From positions 4,095,501-4,159,500 of the forward strand of contig OZ038464.1 in NCBI GenBank assembly GCA_964036295.1: a DNA stretch of 64,000 bases. Reading direction: 5' to 3'. Under the pieces are notes generated by a model. That model saw only the letters and a program-made list of their open reading frames with translations. It made no database searches and had not been told where the DNA came from. Below are positions 47,616-58,263 of this stretch, one piece after another. A program made the translations under genes and the position numbers. Numbering within the stretch: position 1 is the stretch's first letter; each line of letters starts with the position of its first letter. This stretch comes from Plumapathes pennacea (Eukaryota > Cnidaria > Anthozoa > Antipatharia > Myriopathidae).

Positions 47616-48384
47616 TTACCTCGACCATTTCTTTTCAATCTGTCCCGTAATACAGACGAGAGTTAAGCTAGTCACAGTTACACTTGTCCATTTCACAATT
47701 TCATGTTTCAATTCGTCATCGACAGTTAGACCGTTCATTGTTTGGCCATACCATTTGTTTAAAAGACACCTACTTATCAGCAAAAGAAGCCAATATCTGG
47801 GATAATAAGTGCAGCACGACAGCAAGAATTCCACAGAAAAATGTAACTACAATACAATACAAGTCTTTTATTTATACACGATGGAGTTTAAGCGTTACCG
47901 CTTGTGGGGTCGTGTATGAAAATGGCTAAATAAAGAGAACTAATCTGTAATGAAATTGTAATAAACTAAGTTATAACCTATTCTAATCTAATAATAAAGC
48001 TAAAATTATTATTATTACTATTATTATTATAATAATAATAATGATTATTATTATTATTATTATAATAATGATTATTATTATTATAATAATAATAATGATT
48101 ATTATTATTATAACTCGACTCGCGATCGCCGTATTTCAGTTTCTGCGTTGATTAAAACCAGGTTAAAATAAACTCAATATGCAACTGACACTTTATTAAT
48201 GTTACATAATACTTATCTGGAAGAAATACACAGCTTTGTGGAGACAGAAGTATCGTGGTGACTCAATTGCAATTGCAAAATCTCGTGTGAAACTCAACTT
48301 AATTTCCGACGAAAGTATTAATCACATTTGATCATGTATTACACTTTGCATATATCTTCAAAGAATGGAAAAAAGAAATAGAAA

Positions 48385-48456
<72 letters not shown>

Positions 48457-48690
48457 AGAAAAGAAAGAAAGAAAGAAGAAAGAAAGAAGTTTTGGTTCAA
48501 TATTGCAAGGCCAGGTTTGAACCCGTGCTGTGCAGTCTTCATGCTGGTCACTTCCGGTTTCAGACGAAACCCACGAGCTTTTTGAGATCAGTATGGGGAA
48601 AAGCATTTTGGAGCGAAAACAGCCCAAGCAAAGAGAAGTTGAACGCACTCCACTAATCTCTGATTACTATTAGTCTTGGTTTTAAACTTC
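47616..48690. repeat. Local duplication, copy B, with a 270-bp insertion
   Basis: Matches 46460-47575, but 47845-48113 is an extra segment with a TAAC repeat at both junctions. It ends in a tangle of ATT and AAT triplets and looks like a retroelement with a simple-repeat tail. The minus strand of 47616-47834 has a 72-codon frame, KWYGQTMNGLTVDDELKHEI and on, of unknown identity. Confidence 0.5.
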
Positions 48691-49020
48691 TGTATGGCTC
48701 TCTCTTGGTCTAAGATGTGTTGCCTCTCAATGCTATCTAAAAGAAGGGACTGGCACCTTCTTAAACTAGCTTTTAAGGCAATGTATAACCCATTATGGCC
48801 CTCTTATCTGCCAATTAATATCGTAAAGAACATTCAAAATCTCCATTCTAATGCAGCACCAAGACTGACCATAACACTAGTTCAGGGCACCTTCCAGGAC
48901 TCAGCCTCCAGGTTATTTAACTAACTATCAAGTAACATAAGAGCATGTAGTAATTTTAAACAATTTTGTAACTTATCTGAAGAATTTCTCTCAAACCAAG
49001 CCTGTACTGAGGAAAGCCCT
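48690..49020 (+). pseudogene. LINE fragment, distal end of reverse transcriptase ORF
   Basis: Plus-strand translation LLKLAFKAMYNPLWPSYLPI and GTFQDSASRLFN is typical of the conserved tail after RT in CR1/L2-like LINEs. A stop follows at 48922. Confidence 0.6.
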
Positions 49021-49108
49021 ACTCACTGAACACGCCACTAGCACCCGCACATAACTTTACAATATTTTATCGTGTCTTATGTAGAACTTTTTTGGTCTTT
49101 TAGTATTG

Positions 49109-50722
49109 TCCCCGAACGAAGTGAGGGAAATACTCACGACGCTAATGCAGTAGTATTATCGCCTTATCGGAGACTCCAAGCCTGTCGCCATCTCGAAATC
49201 TAATGTTCGTCTGTCAGTCAGTCAGTCAGTCAGTCAAGGTGTGGACAACACTTCATGTAAAGACTAACGGAAAACTATTCTACTCCTTATAAGGCAGTTC
49301 GTTCCACACGAAAATGAATTTGAAAACTGGAAAAATTGAAACAGAACGGTCTCGCGAAGCTCGTCTTCAAAAGAGAAGGGAACAGGCACGGGCAAGGCGA
49401 GATCGTGAAACGATCGAACAGCGCCAAAAGACGACAAACATGTTTTTCCGACAGCATCATGAACGGAAGCGTGCCGATCAAGAAACGGCTCCGCAAAGGG
49501 AACAGCGCTTGAAAGCAAATCGGGAGCTTCAGACGCCGTTTTGCGTTAAACTCAGATACTTATTCAGAAAGGACAAGCAACAAAGGTCAGTCAGTGGAAA
49601 TCTAACAATCACCGTGACGAATATATTCTATCCCGTATCTTGTAACTCGATCACTTCAAGAGGTTACCGGTCGTTTCGCCGACGAGTCGGTTCGCTAATG
49701 TGTCAAAGTCGATTCGCTTAACAATTTGTATCACACAAAAATCGTATTATCGAAACATCTGCGTAGAAGAAGTAGTGAATGGTGAGGTCGACAAGCGAAC
49801 AAAACTCGGGTCATATTTCATGTAAATATATTCTTTACTGCTTTGCCTTACATAACATCAAGCCGCTTTGCCTTTACATCAAATAACACGCTACAGTCGT
49901 CTTGATTAACGCATAGAAAGCCTCTTTGCCATACATCTACGCGCGCGCACTACATACTGTTACTTTCCGCAAACACGTCAGTCGACAAGAATGTATTAAA
50001 ATCTGTATGCTGATCATTTCCCTCGAAGTATTGTTTTAATACGCTTCTGTTGCCAGTTTCGGGTACCGTATTCGTTCAGAGCAATCGGAACTTGGAGTCT
50101 TGAATGATTTAGTCAGATGTCTTATTTTTTCTTTCAAGACTAAAACTGTAATAAATGCTGTAAACAGAGACGCGGTGATTGCAGCGCGAATCGTTCACAA
50201 GCCCTATGAAGTATGACTACGTCTGAAGCCCGTGTATAATTTGACTTTAACTGTTCAAGTTTTGCTTTGATTTTGGGAGAAATCATTAAATATGCATGTC
50301 TGAGTCTAGTGCTTGCAGTCCAGAGTAAAAAAAAGATCGCACAGGAAGCCTATCTAATTGTACTGCCTATGAATTCAAAATTGGAAAATCAGTGTTCCTT
50401 TTTTCCCGTACTACGGCGGCCGACCAACTTCAAAATTTAAGTATTAAATTTTGAGAACGTGCTTAGCAGACTGTATGAATTAATTTGACTCGCCGACCGT
50501 GGGAATTACGTACGGCGTCACGCAATCGACTCTTTTTTCAACGCAAAAGTACCGCAAAACACACCATTCTTTTTCTCCTTCCTTTGCGTGTAGCACTTGA
50601 GTTCGAAGAAAAGATTGAGTCAACATTTCGGTAAAACAAAGGCTACTCTTGTTGGGAGTTACCAAAGTAAAAGTCCCATCAATGGCAGAGTGAGGGGGTA
50701 TCTGCGATTATCGTATTTCTAG
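49109..50722 (+). mobile_element. Helitron-like repeat, near complete copy, 1.6 kb
   Basis: Begins TCCCCGAACGAAGTGAGGG and ends GATTATCGTATTTCTAG before a T, without terminal inverted repeats. The 3' 193 bp equal 1-191 of the window and the 5' 500 bp match 33060-33654 on minus. A GTCA tandem (49207-49235) follows the 5' end. It carries the basic-repeat ORF 49314-49721. TC start, CTAG end and lack of TIRs suggest Helitron, but no helicase is present, so it would be non-autonomous. Confidence 0.5.
49314..49721 (+). CDS. Basic-repeat protein of the Helitron-like element
   Basis: A 135-codon frame whose first 80 residues are Arg/Glu/Gln-rich, in units of about 23 residues (REARLQKRREQARARRDRE, then ETIEQRQ, ETAPQREQRLKANRE). 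The pattern resembles STPR-type DNA-binding repeats often found beside cnidarian and other invertebrate transposons; that link is from memory and unproven. A broken relative is at 33182-33448 (minus). The last 50 residues are probably not real coding sequence. Confidence 0.4.
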   Translation: MNLKTGKIETERSREARLQKRREQARARRDRETIEQRQKTTNMFFRQHHERKRADQETAPQREQRLKANRELQTPFCVKLRYLFRKDKQQRSVSGNLTITVTNIFYPVSCNSITSRGYRSFRRRVGSLMCQSRFA

Positions 50723-50884
50723 TTTAAGATTTTAAGTAGAACACGTGTATTTTGTTCATAATTTTTTCTTTTATTTATTTTTGTTTTAGGTAGATCATTG
50801 TTTAGGTTTGTAGTTTCTCTGTATAATTAGCTTAGTTTTAGAATAGTTGACAGGTGAAGAGCCACCTCGTGGAAACACTGTAAA

Positions 50885-50995
50885 TAAATCGTTATTATTA
50901 TTATAATTATAATTATTACTATTACTATTATTATTGTTATTATTGTTATTATTATTATTATTATTATTATCATTATTATTATTATCATTATCTAA
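50885..50995. repeat. (ATT)n microsatellite
   Basis: ATT triplets with scattered ATC and GTT variants, downstream of the Helitron-like element. 51000-51570 holds a dispersed repeat that is inverted relative to 31500-31680; no gene was seen. Confidence 0.9.
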
Positions 50996-51953
50996 TTTGG
51001 CACGAATGAAGACTAAGGATTAGTTTGATAATTTGCTCAGTTGCACGGTGCTGCCATCTTGGATCCAAAGCGAGGCTAACCTGGCATGAAATTCACCAGA
51101 CATGAAACAAGAGAGTTTCTTATCGCTCTAAAGCACAATTATGTCTACAGAGGAAATGCACATGTTTCATTTGGGGAGTTACATGCACATTTCCAAGGTA
51201 ACCTTCTCAGTTATGCCAGGACAGCCCTGTTTTGAAGTTCTTGCCAGTTCCCATGCAAGGAGTCCATTGAGTTTTCAATCAAAATAACTATTGGTTTGAA
51301 TTATCGAGAGTTTGAACTATCGGGATATTTTACAGTGTTAGCAAATCAAAGTTAATTTAGAATCATTGAAACATGACAGAAACACAAAAACATTTTACCC
51401 TATCCTCTTTCTCCTTTAGCTCCATCAGTATTGATGTGTTTTCACCCTATTATGAAAAACAACAAAAAATATATATAATGAATGGTATAGTCCATTGTCT
51501 AAAATGTTCAACAGAGTGTTAAGACTATTGTATATACATTCAGCAAACCAACGTGCCTTTGCTGATTTCGATAACCATAGCCCCATTTCTCAAAAAAGAA
51601 AGGGGGGTGTGGATCATGCAATCAGAACCCTCACAGTCCATTAAGGCTAGATTTTATCACTGAGATAAAATATACAAGTATTAAAAAAAAACCTGCAGTT
51701 AATAACTTACTGACTAAAAGGCAGCAGGTCAATTTCTGCCGTATCAATCTCATCAAGAAATGGCGGTGACTCCAAGCCTGTCATCCCAGGATGAATACCA
51801 CAGTCCAGCTATAGGCACAGCAGATGAGAGAGCAAAGATACAGTGTGGTCAATATTTCACTGTCTGCATAAAACTGCACTGATTGTGAGAAATTCTCCAA
51901 ATATTCTTACATGTACATGCACTGTGATTGTACTGTAGAAAATCAGCAGAGTA

Positions 51954-52164
51954 TTAACCCTTTAACTTCCAAGATCAAAATGCAGATTCTCCTAACCTTT
52001 TTAAAAGAAAATGTGTGAGTGATGCAATAAGAATTATTTATAGATTAATCAGCTGTCACATGAGCAAGGTATCAAAGCCAAGTTTTTCTTGCTGTATGAT
52101 ATATTTCTAGTGAGAAACTGAAGGATAATATTGAATTTGATCACTCTTGGGAGTCAAAGGGCTA
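51954..52164. mobile_element. TTAA-type MITE
   Basis: Starts TTAACCCTTTAACTTCCAAG and ends TTGGGAGTCAAAGGGCTAA. It is in the intron after the exon 3 remnant; copy 1 has no counterpart at about 17610. Confidence 0.65.
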
Positions 52165-52249
52165 ATCAGTTGATAGCCACACAATACAGTTTTTGCCTGG
52201 GACTGCACTACCAGTAAATATAAATTGTGATTATCTGGCCACATTTGTA

Positions 52250-52410
52250 TAGGTAATTGCATGATTTCAAGTGCAATTTGGAATAAATAAGCACTCATAA
52301 ATTTTTCAAAGACCACAAAATTGTACAAGCGCCGTATGAGTGCAATTTGTGGTCTTTAATAAATTTACGAGTGCTTATTTATTCCAAAATTGCATAAGAA
52401 ATCATGTGAT
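52250..52410. mobile_element. Palindromic MITE
   Basis: AATTGCATGATTTCAAGTGC at the left mirrors GCATAAGAAATCATGTGATT at the right, with ATAAATAAGCACTCATAAAT against its complement inside. The partner in copy 1 is at about 17990-18080. Confidence 0.6.
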
Positions 52411-52416
52411 TACTTG

Positions 52417-52727
52417 TTAATAACATGCATACAATAGTTTACGTCACACAAGTTTTTTTCAATTTCGTTACAATTCACAAGTGTCTCTCAAGAACTTTGT
52501 TTTCTCGCAAACAGAATCGAAATCGTCCTGAGGAATGAAAACATGCCCTTTTGTTTTGTTTGGCTTCGCAAATACGTGCACCAGCTGTTGGCAATTTTTA
52601 ATTTCAAATTTCTGCACTCTTAATTTCACATTTCTGCACTGTTAATTTCACATTTTTGCACTGTTTGGGATAAACTGACATGCACTCAGCCAATCAGAAT
52701 GCAGAAATTATTGTATGCATGTTATTA
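52417..52727. mobile_element. TIR MITE, partner of 17664-17976
   Basis: TTAATAACATGCATACAATA and its complement at the ends. Here it is inverted relative to copy 1: TTCTCGCAAACAGAATCG lies near 52505, read on plus. Confidence 0.55.
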
Positions 52728-52915
52728 AGTTAATTAATAATATAATAACATTATCCTATATAGTACATAAATACCAAGTGGTAGACGTCAAGCTATTAAG
52801 CCAGAGGCTTGCGTGTATTGTAAGTGGCACAAGCCAAGAAAAGGAAAATTACCAATGAGCGAGTGGATCTAGATTGTACTGTAGGTATTGGGAAGAGTAC
52901 TTCATGATCACACTC

Positions 52916-53010
52916 TTAACCCTTCCACTCCCAAGAGTGATCAACTTCAATTTTCTCTTTCAGTTTTCTTACCAGAAATATATCATACAGTAAAGAGAGA
53001 ATGTTGCAGA
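52916..53010. mobile_element. TTAA-type MITE, left part
   Basis: TTAACCCTTCCACTCCCAAG starts at a TTAA that corresponds to the TTAA at 18254-18257, just beyond the donor of CPSF3 exon 2. The right end is missing. Confidence 0.6.
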
Positions 53011-53736
53011 AAATCACAGAATTTGATAATGAAACTCAAACGTTCGCTATACCTGTTAGTAGTTGTCTCCTGTGTCCCTTGTATTAATTTGAAGCCGCTG
53101 CGACCAGTATTAGTGGTAGAAATTCCCTCTTTCTACATGAACAAAAACAACAAGATGCGAAGCAAATAATGTATGATCGGTCATGCACAGAACCATGCCT
53201 CGAGGAAAACCTCACAGACAACATATTTGAAGTCCACGTGAGCCCAAGTTAATAAATTATAAGCCATTTTCAGAGTGCGAGCCAAGCAAGAGAATTACTT
53301 AAAACAAGGTACTTACAAAGTAGTAACAGTCAGGAGATCGCTCTCATCTGGAGGAACTGCTGACTCTGATTTCCTCTTCGTCGTTACAGGCGCCGCCATT
53401 TTGAAAATGCCTCTATGAGCCCACGTTATTCCGGTCAGCTCTTGTACAGTTTGTACGCGACGCATTCTGGGGAGGGCGATTCCTCAGAAAAGCGACGAAA
53501 AGAGCAAAACGTGCACTTCCGGAAAATAGCTGAGCATGGGAAAGGTTAGAAGAATGAATTACGATATGGCTATTTAACATGGTTTTGAGATACGTGTTTA
53601 GTACCTTCTCGTACAAAAAATGAAAAAATAGAAAGGATATATGACGTCCAAGTTGATTTTATTAAAGATTGTTTAGAGAAATTGATTGTTGCATGCATGA
53701 GCAATATAAGAACTTATTTATTGTCAATCTTTAGGG

Positions 53737-54250
53737 TTATTCAACCAAGAAAGCTGGCCACCATATGGACCTCTTGGAGGGTGCTGAGTTGCCTTCATAT
53801 TGAATTGTACTGTTTTAACATAACAGTAATTAAGTTATGGATATGAAATGAATTCAAAAAGCAGTTTTCTCGCAAACAGAATCGGAATCGTCGTGAGGAA
53901 TGAAAACACGCCCTTTTGTTTTGTTTGGCTTCGCAAATACGCGCACCAGCTGGGTCGGCAATTTTTAATTTCAAATTCTGCACTGTTAATTTCACATTTC
54001 TGCACTGTTAATTACACATTTTTGCACCGTTTGGGATAAATTGACGTGCGCTCAGCCAATCAGAATGCAGAAATTATTGTATGCATGTTATTAAATAACT
54101 TCTCTCTTGTCAATCTTTAGGGTTAATCAACCAAGAAAACTGGCCACCATATGGACTTCTTGGAGGGTGATGAGTTGGCCTCATAGTGAATTGTACTGTT
54201 TTATTAACATAACACTGAAATTATGCAGATAAAATGAATTCAAAAAGCAG
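53737..54250. repeat. Direct repeat of about 130 bp flanking a MITE piece
   Basis: GTTATTCAACCAAGAAAGCT (53737) and GTTAATCAACCAAGAAAACT (54122) start two similar 130-bp units that end AATTCAAAAAGCAG. Between them is part of the 52417-type MITE. Copy 1 has one unit (from 18953). Confidence 0.6.
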
Positions 54251-54764
54251 TACTGTGCCAGGTAAGCATATTTCCATGCTTTACAGTTAATTGACTCTAA
54301 TATTCTATAGTCTCTGCGGACGTTTTACAATGTAGCTGAGGGTTAATTTGCTATTAAACCAAGGAAGGTAAAAGTGTAATTATAATTATGTTTTATGTCT
54401 ATAGTGTTCCCCTCAGTGTATTATAATCTTGAGATCTGACTGTGTATAACTATTTTGATCATTTAGACAATAGCATTAATTTGGTGCTAACTAAGATACA
54501 GTACCAGAGCACATTCAGGAGAAAATCTGATTGATTTACAAGTGTGCGAGGGCAAAAGGCCCAAGCCTTTAGGGGGTCCAACTAACTGAAGAATTTTGAG
54601 ATTTGGTTCTCCAAAATGCCATTTCTGGAAGCTGGTAACTGCAGAAACCCCATCAGTCTTACTGGTTTTTGTAAACTGGTTTAAACCAGTCTGGATCTGC
54701 CCCTGAGTAATATACTTACTTTCATGAAATCTCTCATGGCAAATGGTTTGAACCCAGGAGTGTG

Positions 54765-55372
54765 AACAGTAGGTTGGTTGTGATCGTCCGGGTTAGAGTA
54801 GTCTCCAGAAAGACTGTTGTTGGTGACTGACGTTTCGACTACCTGAGCGGAAGTCATCTTCAGAGTCAAGTGAAAGTAATCGACTTACTGAACACAAACG
54901 AGCTACCAGAAACGGCGACATCAGAAATCACATTTCTGAACACCACCGACAGACTGAACACGACATAAACTGGGACTCTGCTGAATGCATCAACCACAGT
55001 ACCAACTACTACCAACGACTTACACTGGAAAGCTGGTACACAAACTTAGAACGGAAACCACTTAACAGATGCCAGCAACTACCGGCACCTTACAAACGAC
55101 TGATTGATGACATCAAACGCAACCGAACGAACAATAGACAGGACAACAGAACATCAACTGACCAATAACGAAACACAACCAAGCCGACTCGACCAACCAT
55201 CAGCCGACAAAGCGAACCAATCACTTCAACAACCAGAGACATAAATACCGCCATCCGACGAATATTTTCACTTGACTCTGAAGATGACTTCCGCTTAGGT
55301 AGTCGAAACGTCAGTCACCAACAACAGTCTTTCTGGAGACTACTCTAACCCGGACGATCACAACCAACCTAA
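54765..55372 (+). mobile_element. Penelope-like element, 3' fragment, with inverted terminal arms
   Basis: Arms of about 105 bp (GTTGGTTGTGATCGTCCGGG ... and its inverse) enclose an open piece, 54887-55168, that reads EHKRATRNGDIRNHISEHH and later SWYTNLERKPLNRCQQLPA, the typical C-terminal end of Penelope-like GIY-YIG polyproteins. RT and the GIY-YIG core are missing. Confidence 0.75.
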
Positions 55373-55800
55373 TGAAATCTCTCATTGGTCAAGTACAACC
55401 CTGGACATTTGAAAGGAATATGCGGAGAGGGGCATCTTTTTTTATTTATTACGCTTCGCCATACGGCCGGGTCACCACAACAGCTTACGCCAATTACTGT
55501 GGGCCCGTGGAGTGCAGGCACTGAGGGTGGTCACTGCCAGAGATTTGCTTGCGTGCTCAGTGGTTCTTTTACGTCCCCCTGTAATCAAGTATAGAAGTAT
55601 AGGGAGACGGGTATAATGCTCCTTATTAACCTCTGATGAATTTGAAGTGCCAATCAACACTTGGGTTGCACATGTGAGGCAATATTTCTTCAAAGTTTGA
55701 AATATTAACAGTAATTAACGACTGACCAATAGCTGGAGTCTCACAAAGTGCCATGTTCTTTTTTTTTTTTTTCTTAATATTTCAAGAGTATGTCAGAGGT

Positions 55801-56058
55801 ACTTCATCCAAGCTGCTCAATTTCCAGAACTTCAAGGTGTAGGTAGAGCTGTTGGATAAAGGGTATCGTTTGTTTGGGAGCCAGTCCTATTCCGTAATAT
55901 TTTGAATACCGTTTCGTCCATTCTGCTCCCGGAGGCATAATGTCAGACACAACATTCCGGAAAAATAATGCGGTTGCATCATGAAAAGCGTCATGAGACG
56001 CAAGCGAAAATTTGTTATCAACTGAACCAGAGAAAAAGATAGAATTTTCCTGGGGCAA
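55801..56058 (-). other. Unidentified open frame, 84 codons
   Basis: Minus-strand frame from MPQENSIFFSGSVDNKFSL to VLEIEQLG. The part from about 55805 to 55999 (GAEWTKRYSKYYGIGLAPKQ) has a protein-like composition and is absent from copy 1. The rest (56000-56058) lies in duplicated spacer that is not coding in copy 1. It may be the end of an inserted retroelement or pseudogene. Confidence 0.2.
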
Positions 56059-56269
56059 AGCCTATTGCCGAGAAACACAACATGATATGCACAACTGGCG
56101 ACTTGGAAACATAAATCTTGCTGTGTAAAACCGTTTATTTAGTTGACAGTTCTGTTTGTGCCGAGCGCAAGCGGCTTCTTGTTTGATATCTTCACTCCGC
56201 CATTTTGTATTAAATAAAATAAATAAATAAAAATAAAATGCTGCATGGAGGATAACTGAATCATCGTAT

Positions 56270-56600
56270 TGTAAGGGATTCGTTTTCGTTTGAAAACGAA
56301 GTTTACATACGAAAACGAATCGAAAGTTTTATGTCCACACTATCGCTTTCTAATCGCTTTCGCTGTCCACACTAATACGCTGGACCGACCGAAAACGCTA
56401 AATGCCCGGATTCATCGTGCGTTTTCGCCGTCCACGCTACAGCATGAAACTGGATTTTTCTAAAATATCCACTCTGTAGAGCGTTTTCGAAAGTATCCGT
56501 TTTCAGTCACCAAAAACGCGTGTGTGGACGGAGGCCAAAACGGATGAATAAATGTTCGTTTTCAAACGAAAACGGATTATTGTGGACGGGGCCTGAGCCT
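56270..56600. mobile_element. MITE with GTCCACAC and AAACGAAAACG motifs
   Basis: TTCGTTTTCGTTTGAAAACG at the left and CGTTTTCAAACGAAAACGGA at the right. It is absent from copy 1 between about 19700 and 20060 and is followed by GGGGCCTGAGCCTCGCTATG, shared with copy 1. Confidence 0.5.
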
Positions 56601-56786
56601 CGCTATGGCGTGTTCGAGGAACCAAAGGATCAAGAACGGCTGCTACTTTTTTAAAATCACTTTATTTCAAACGACACACAGTTTACAATTCAGGTCTCAA
56701 ATTCTGTAATCTACTTTCTGAAACTACAGGTGCGCGTCTTTTTGTATAGGTGCTTACTTCGTATAGCTAATCGGACGTTATCAAAG

Positions 56787-56999
56787 TTAACCCTTTCACT
56801 CCCAATCTCAGAATGCATATTCTCCCAACCTTCTAAGAGGAAAATGTAAGTGATGTAGTGAGAATTAATAGCTTAATCTGCATCATTTGTCTGAGCAAGG
56901 TAACAAATCAAGTTCTCCTTACTGTATGATGTATTTGCGTTGAGAAATTAATTGAAAGGGACAATTGAACTTGATCACTCTTGGGAGTGAAAGGGTTAA
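56787..56999. mobile_element. Complete TTAA-type MITE with empty site in copy 1
   Basis: TTAACCCTTTCACTCCCAAT to TTGGGAGTGAAAGGGTTAA, 213 bp with the duplicated TTAA. Copy 1 reads ATCAAAGTTAAAGAATC at 20206-20222 with one TTAA and no insert. TTAA targets with such ends point to piggyBac-type mobilisation. Confidence 0.85.
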
Positions 57000-58263
57000 A
57001 GAACCAATTATAAGGATAAAGTAAAAACGTCAACACTTAGCAACTAAAAACTAAAAGAGACGCTCACTGCCATCTAACTTAAACTTTCATAGTTTACGAA
57101 TAGCCATAATGGAAGCAAGAAAACCCTGTTAGAAAACACTGTACGTATAAAATGTGACGCCTGCCGATAGACTGGCGTGCCTCAACAATGTAGGACTTTA
57201 AAACCCAATAAAGTCTCATCTATAGTAAATGCTATAAAAAGTACTTCACCACAGTACTAAAGTTGCGTTGTCAACAAGATTAGATTGATAAACCCTTACG
57301 TCAGGGTTTAGAAGTTATAAATAACCTCATTCGAAACTCATTTAGTTAGGCCAGATAAATTTTGGCTGACGCGTTATTACAAACTCAATTAACTTCAGGA
57401 ATAGTACTTTGTAGCCGCAGTTCACACTCTAAAATTATCGAGCTTAAGATGATAATATTCAGTCATGTCTCCCAAAGTCATTAGTACTAATTAGGTGGTA
57501 TTTGTACCAAAATCTGTTCCATGACACGTATAAGATGGAGAGAAAAACGCGTTTATTGACGTGTACTTTTGTCAATATGAATTCTAAACGTTTCCCTCAC
57601 CTTCAGATAGTTTTCAAAATGAAGAAATTTTCGAATTAAAGTTTTGCACCAGGTTGATATTTTCATCGAAATGTAACCTGTTGTTACGCACGTTTAGTTT
57701 GCGGAGAGGTATACACGGTACAGTTAAGTGAGGTGTAAACTTTACTGCTTGTCTCTTTTAGTAGCTCTCCTCTACTGGTTGTTCTCCTTCTCTTCAGGCC
57801 GCCTCTCTCTCTCTCTCTCTCGCTTATAAGCCCCATACACACGAGCAAGTTTTCTATGACAAGCTTTCAATGACAAATAATTTGCCAGATTTTTCTGACA
57901 AATTTTCTTTGTTTCTTTTCACTTCTGACTTGGAATTCCATAAGGTTTTCGCGTGATCTCTAATCATAACCCTCTAGTAAGAGGCTATATTGCAGAATTT
58001 ATCTGGCCAATTCAAAGACTTTCTTGTCGGTGTTGTGGGCGCGGCCATCTTAACAGTGTGAGTACATGCTCAACTTTAGTAAATATTTAGGATTTGTGCA
58101 TATAAGTCACTAGAACGTTTTCCTTTACTTGTCCAAAATTACGCACTTACACTATATTGGAAACTAATACAACAGCCATGGACTTCAAATTAACGTTTCG
58201 CTCAAAACGAGAAAACTTAATGACAAGTTAACAACTGCCTGGTATCCGGAGTTCTAGATTTGT

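Larger units (their letters stand above)
51711..53399 (-). pseudogene. CPSF3 5' fragment (exons 1 and 3; exon 2 lost)
   Basis: Exon 1 (53317-53399) is intact and begins [20 protein letters not shown] with a good GTAAGT donor. Exon 3 (51711-51808) encodes [20 protein letters not shown] and then a changed strand, LLPFS where the true gene has LLLVS. Exon 2 is absent: at its place (about 52916-53120) a TTAA MITE and unrelated sequence are found. Exons 4-26 are not present, so no active nuclease can be made. Confidence 0.9.

Noticed and set aside
48339-48648. Phe/Leu/Ser-rich frames on the minus strand
   Set aside because: Translation of the (GAAA)n run at 48366-48488.
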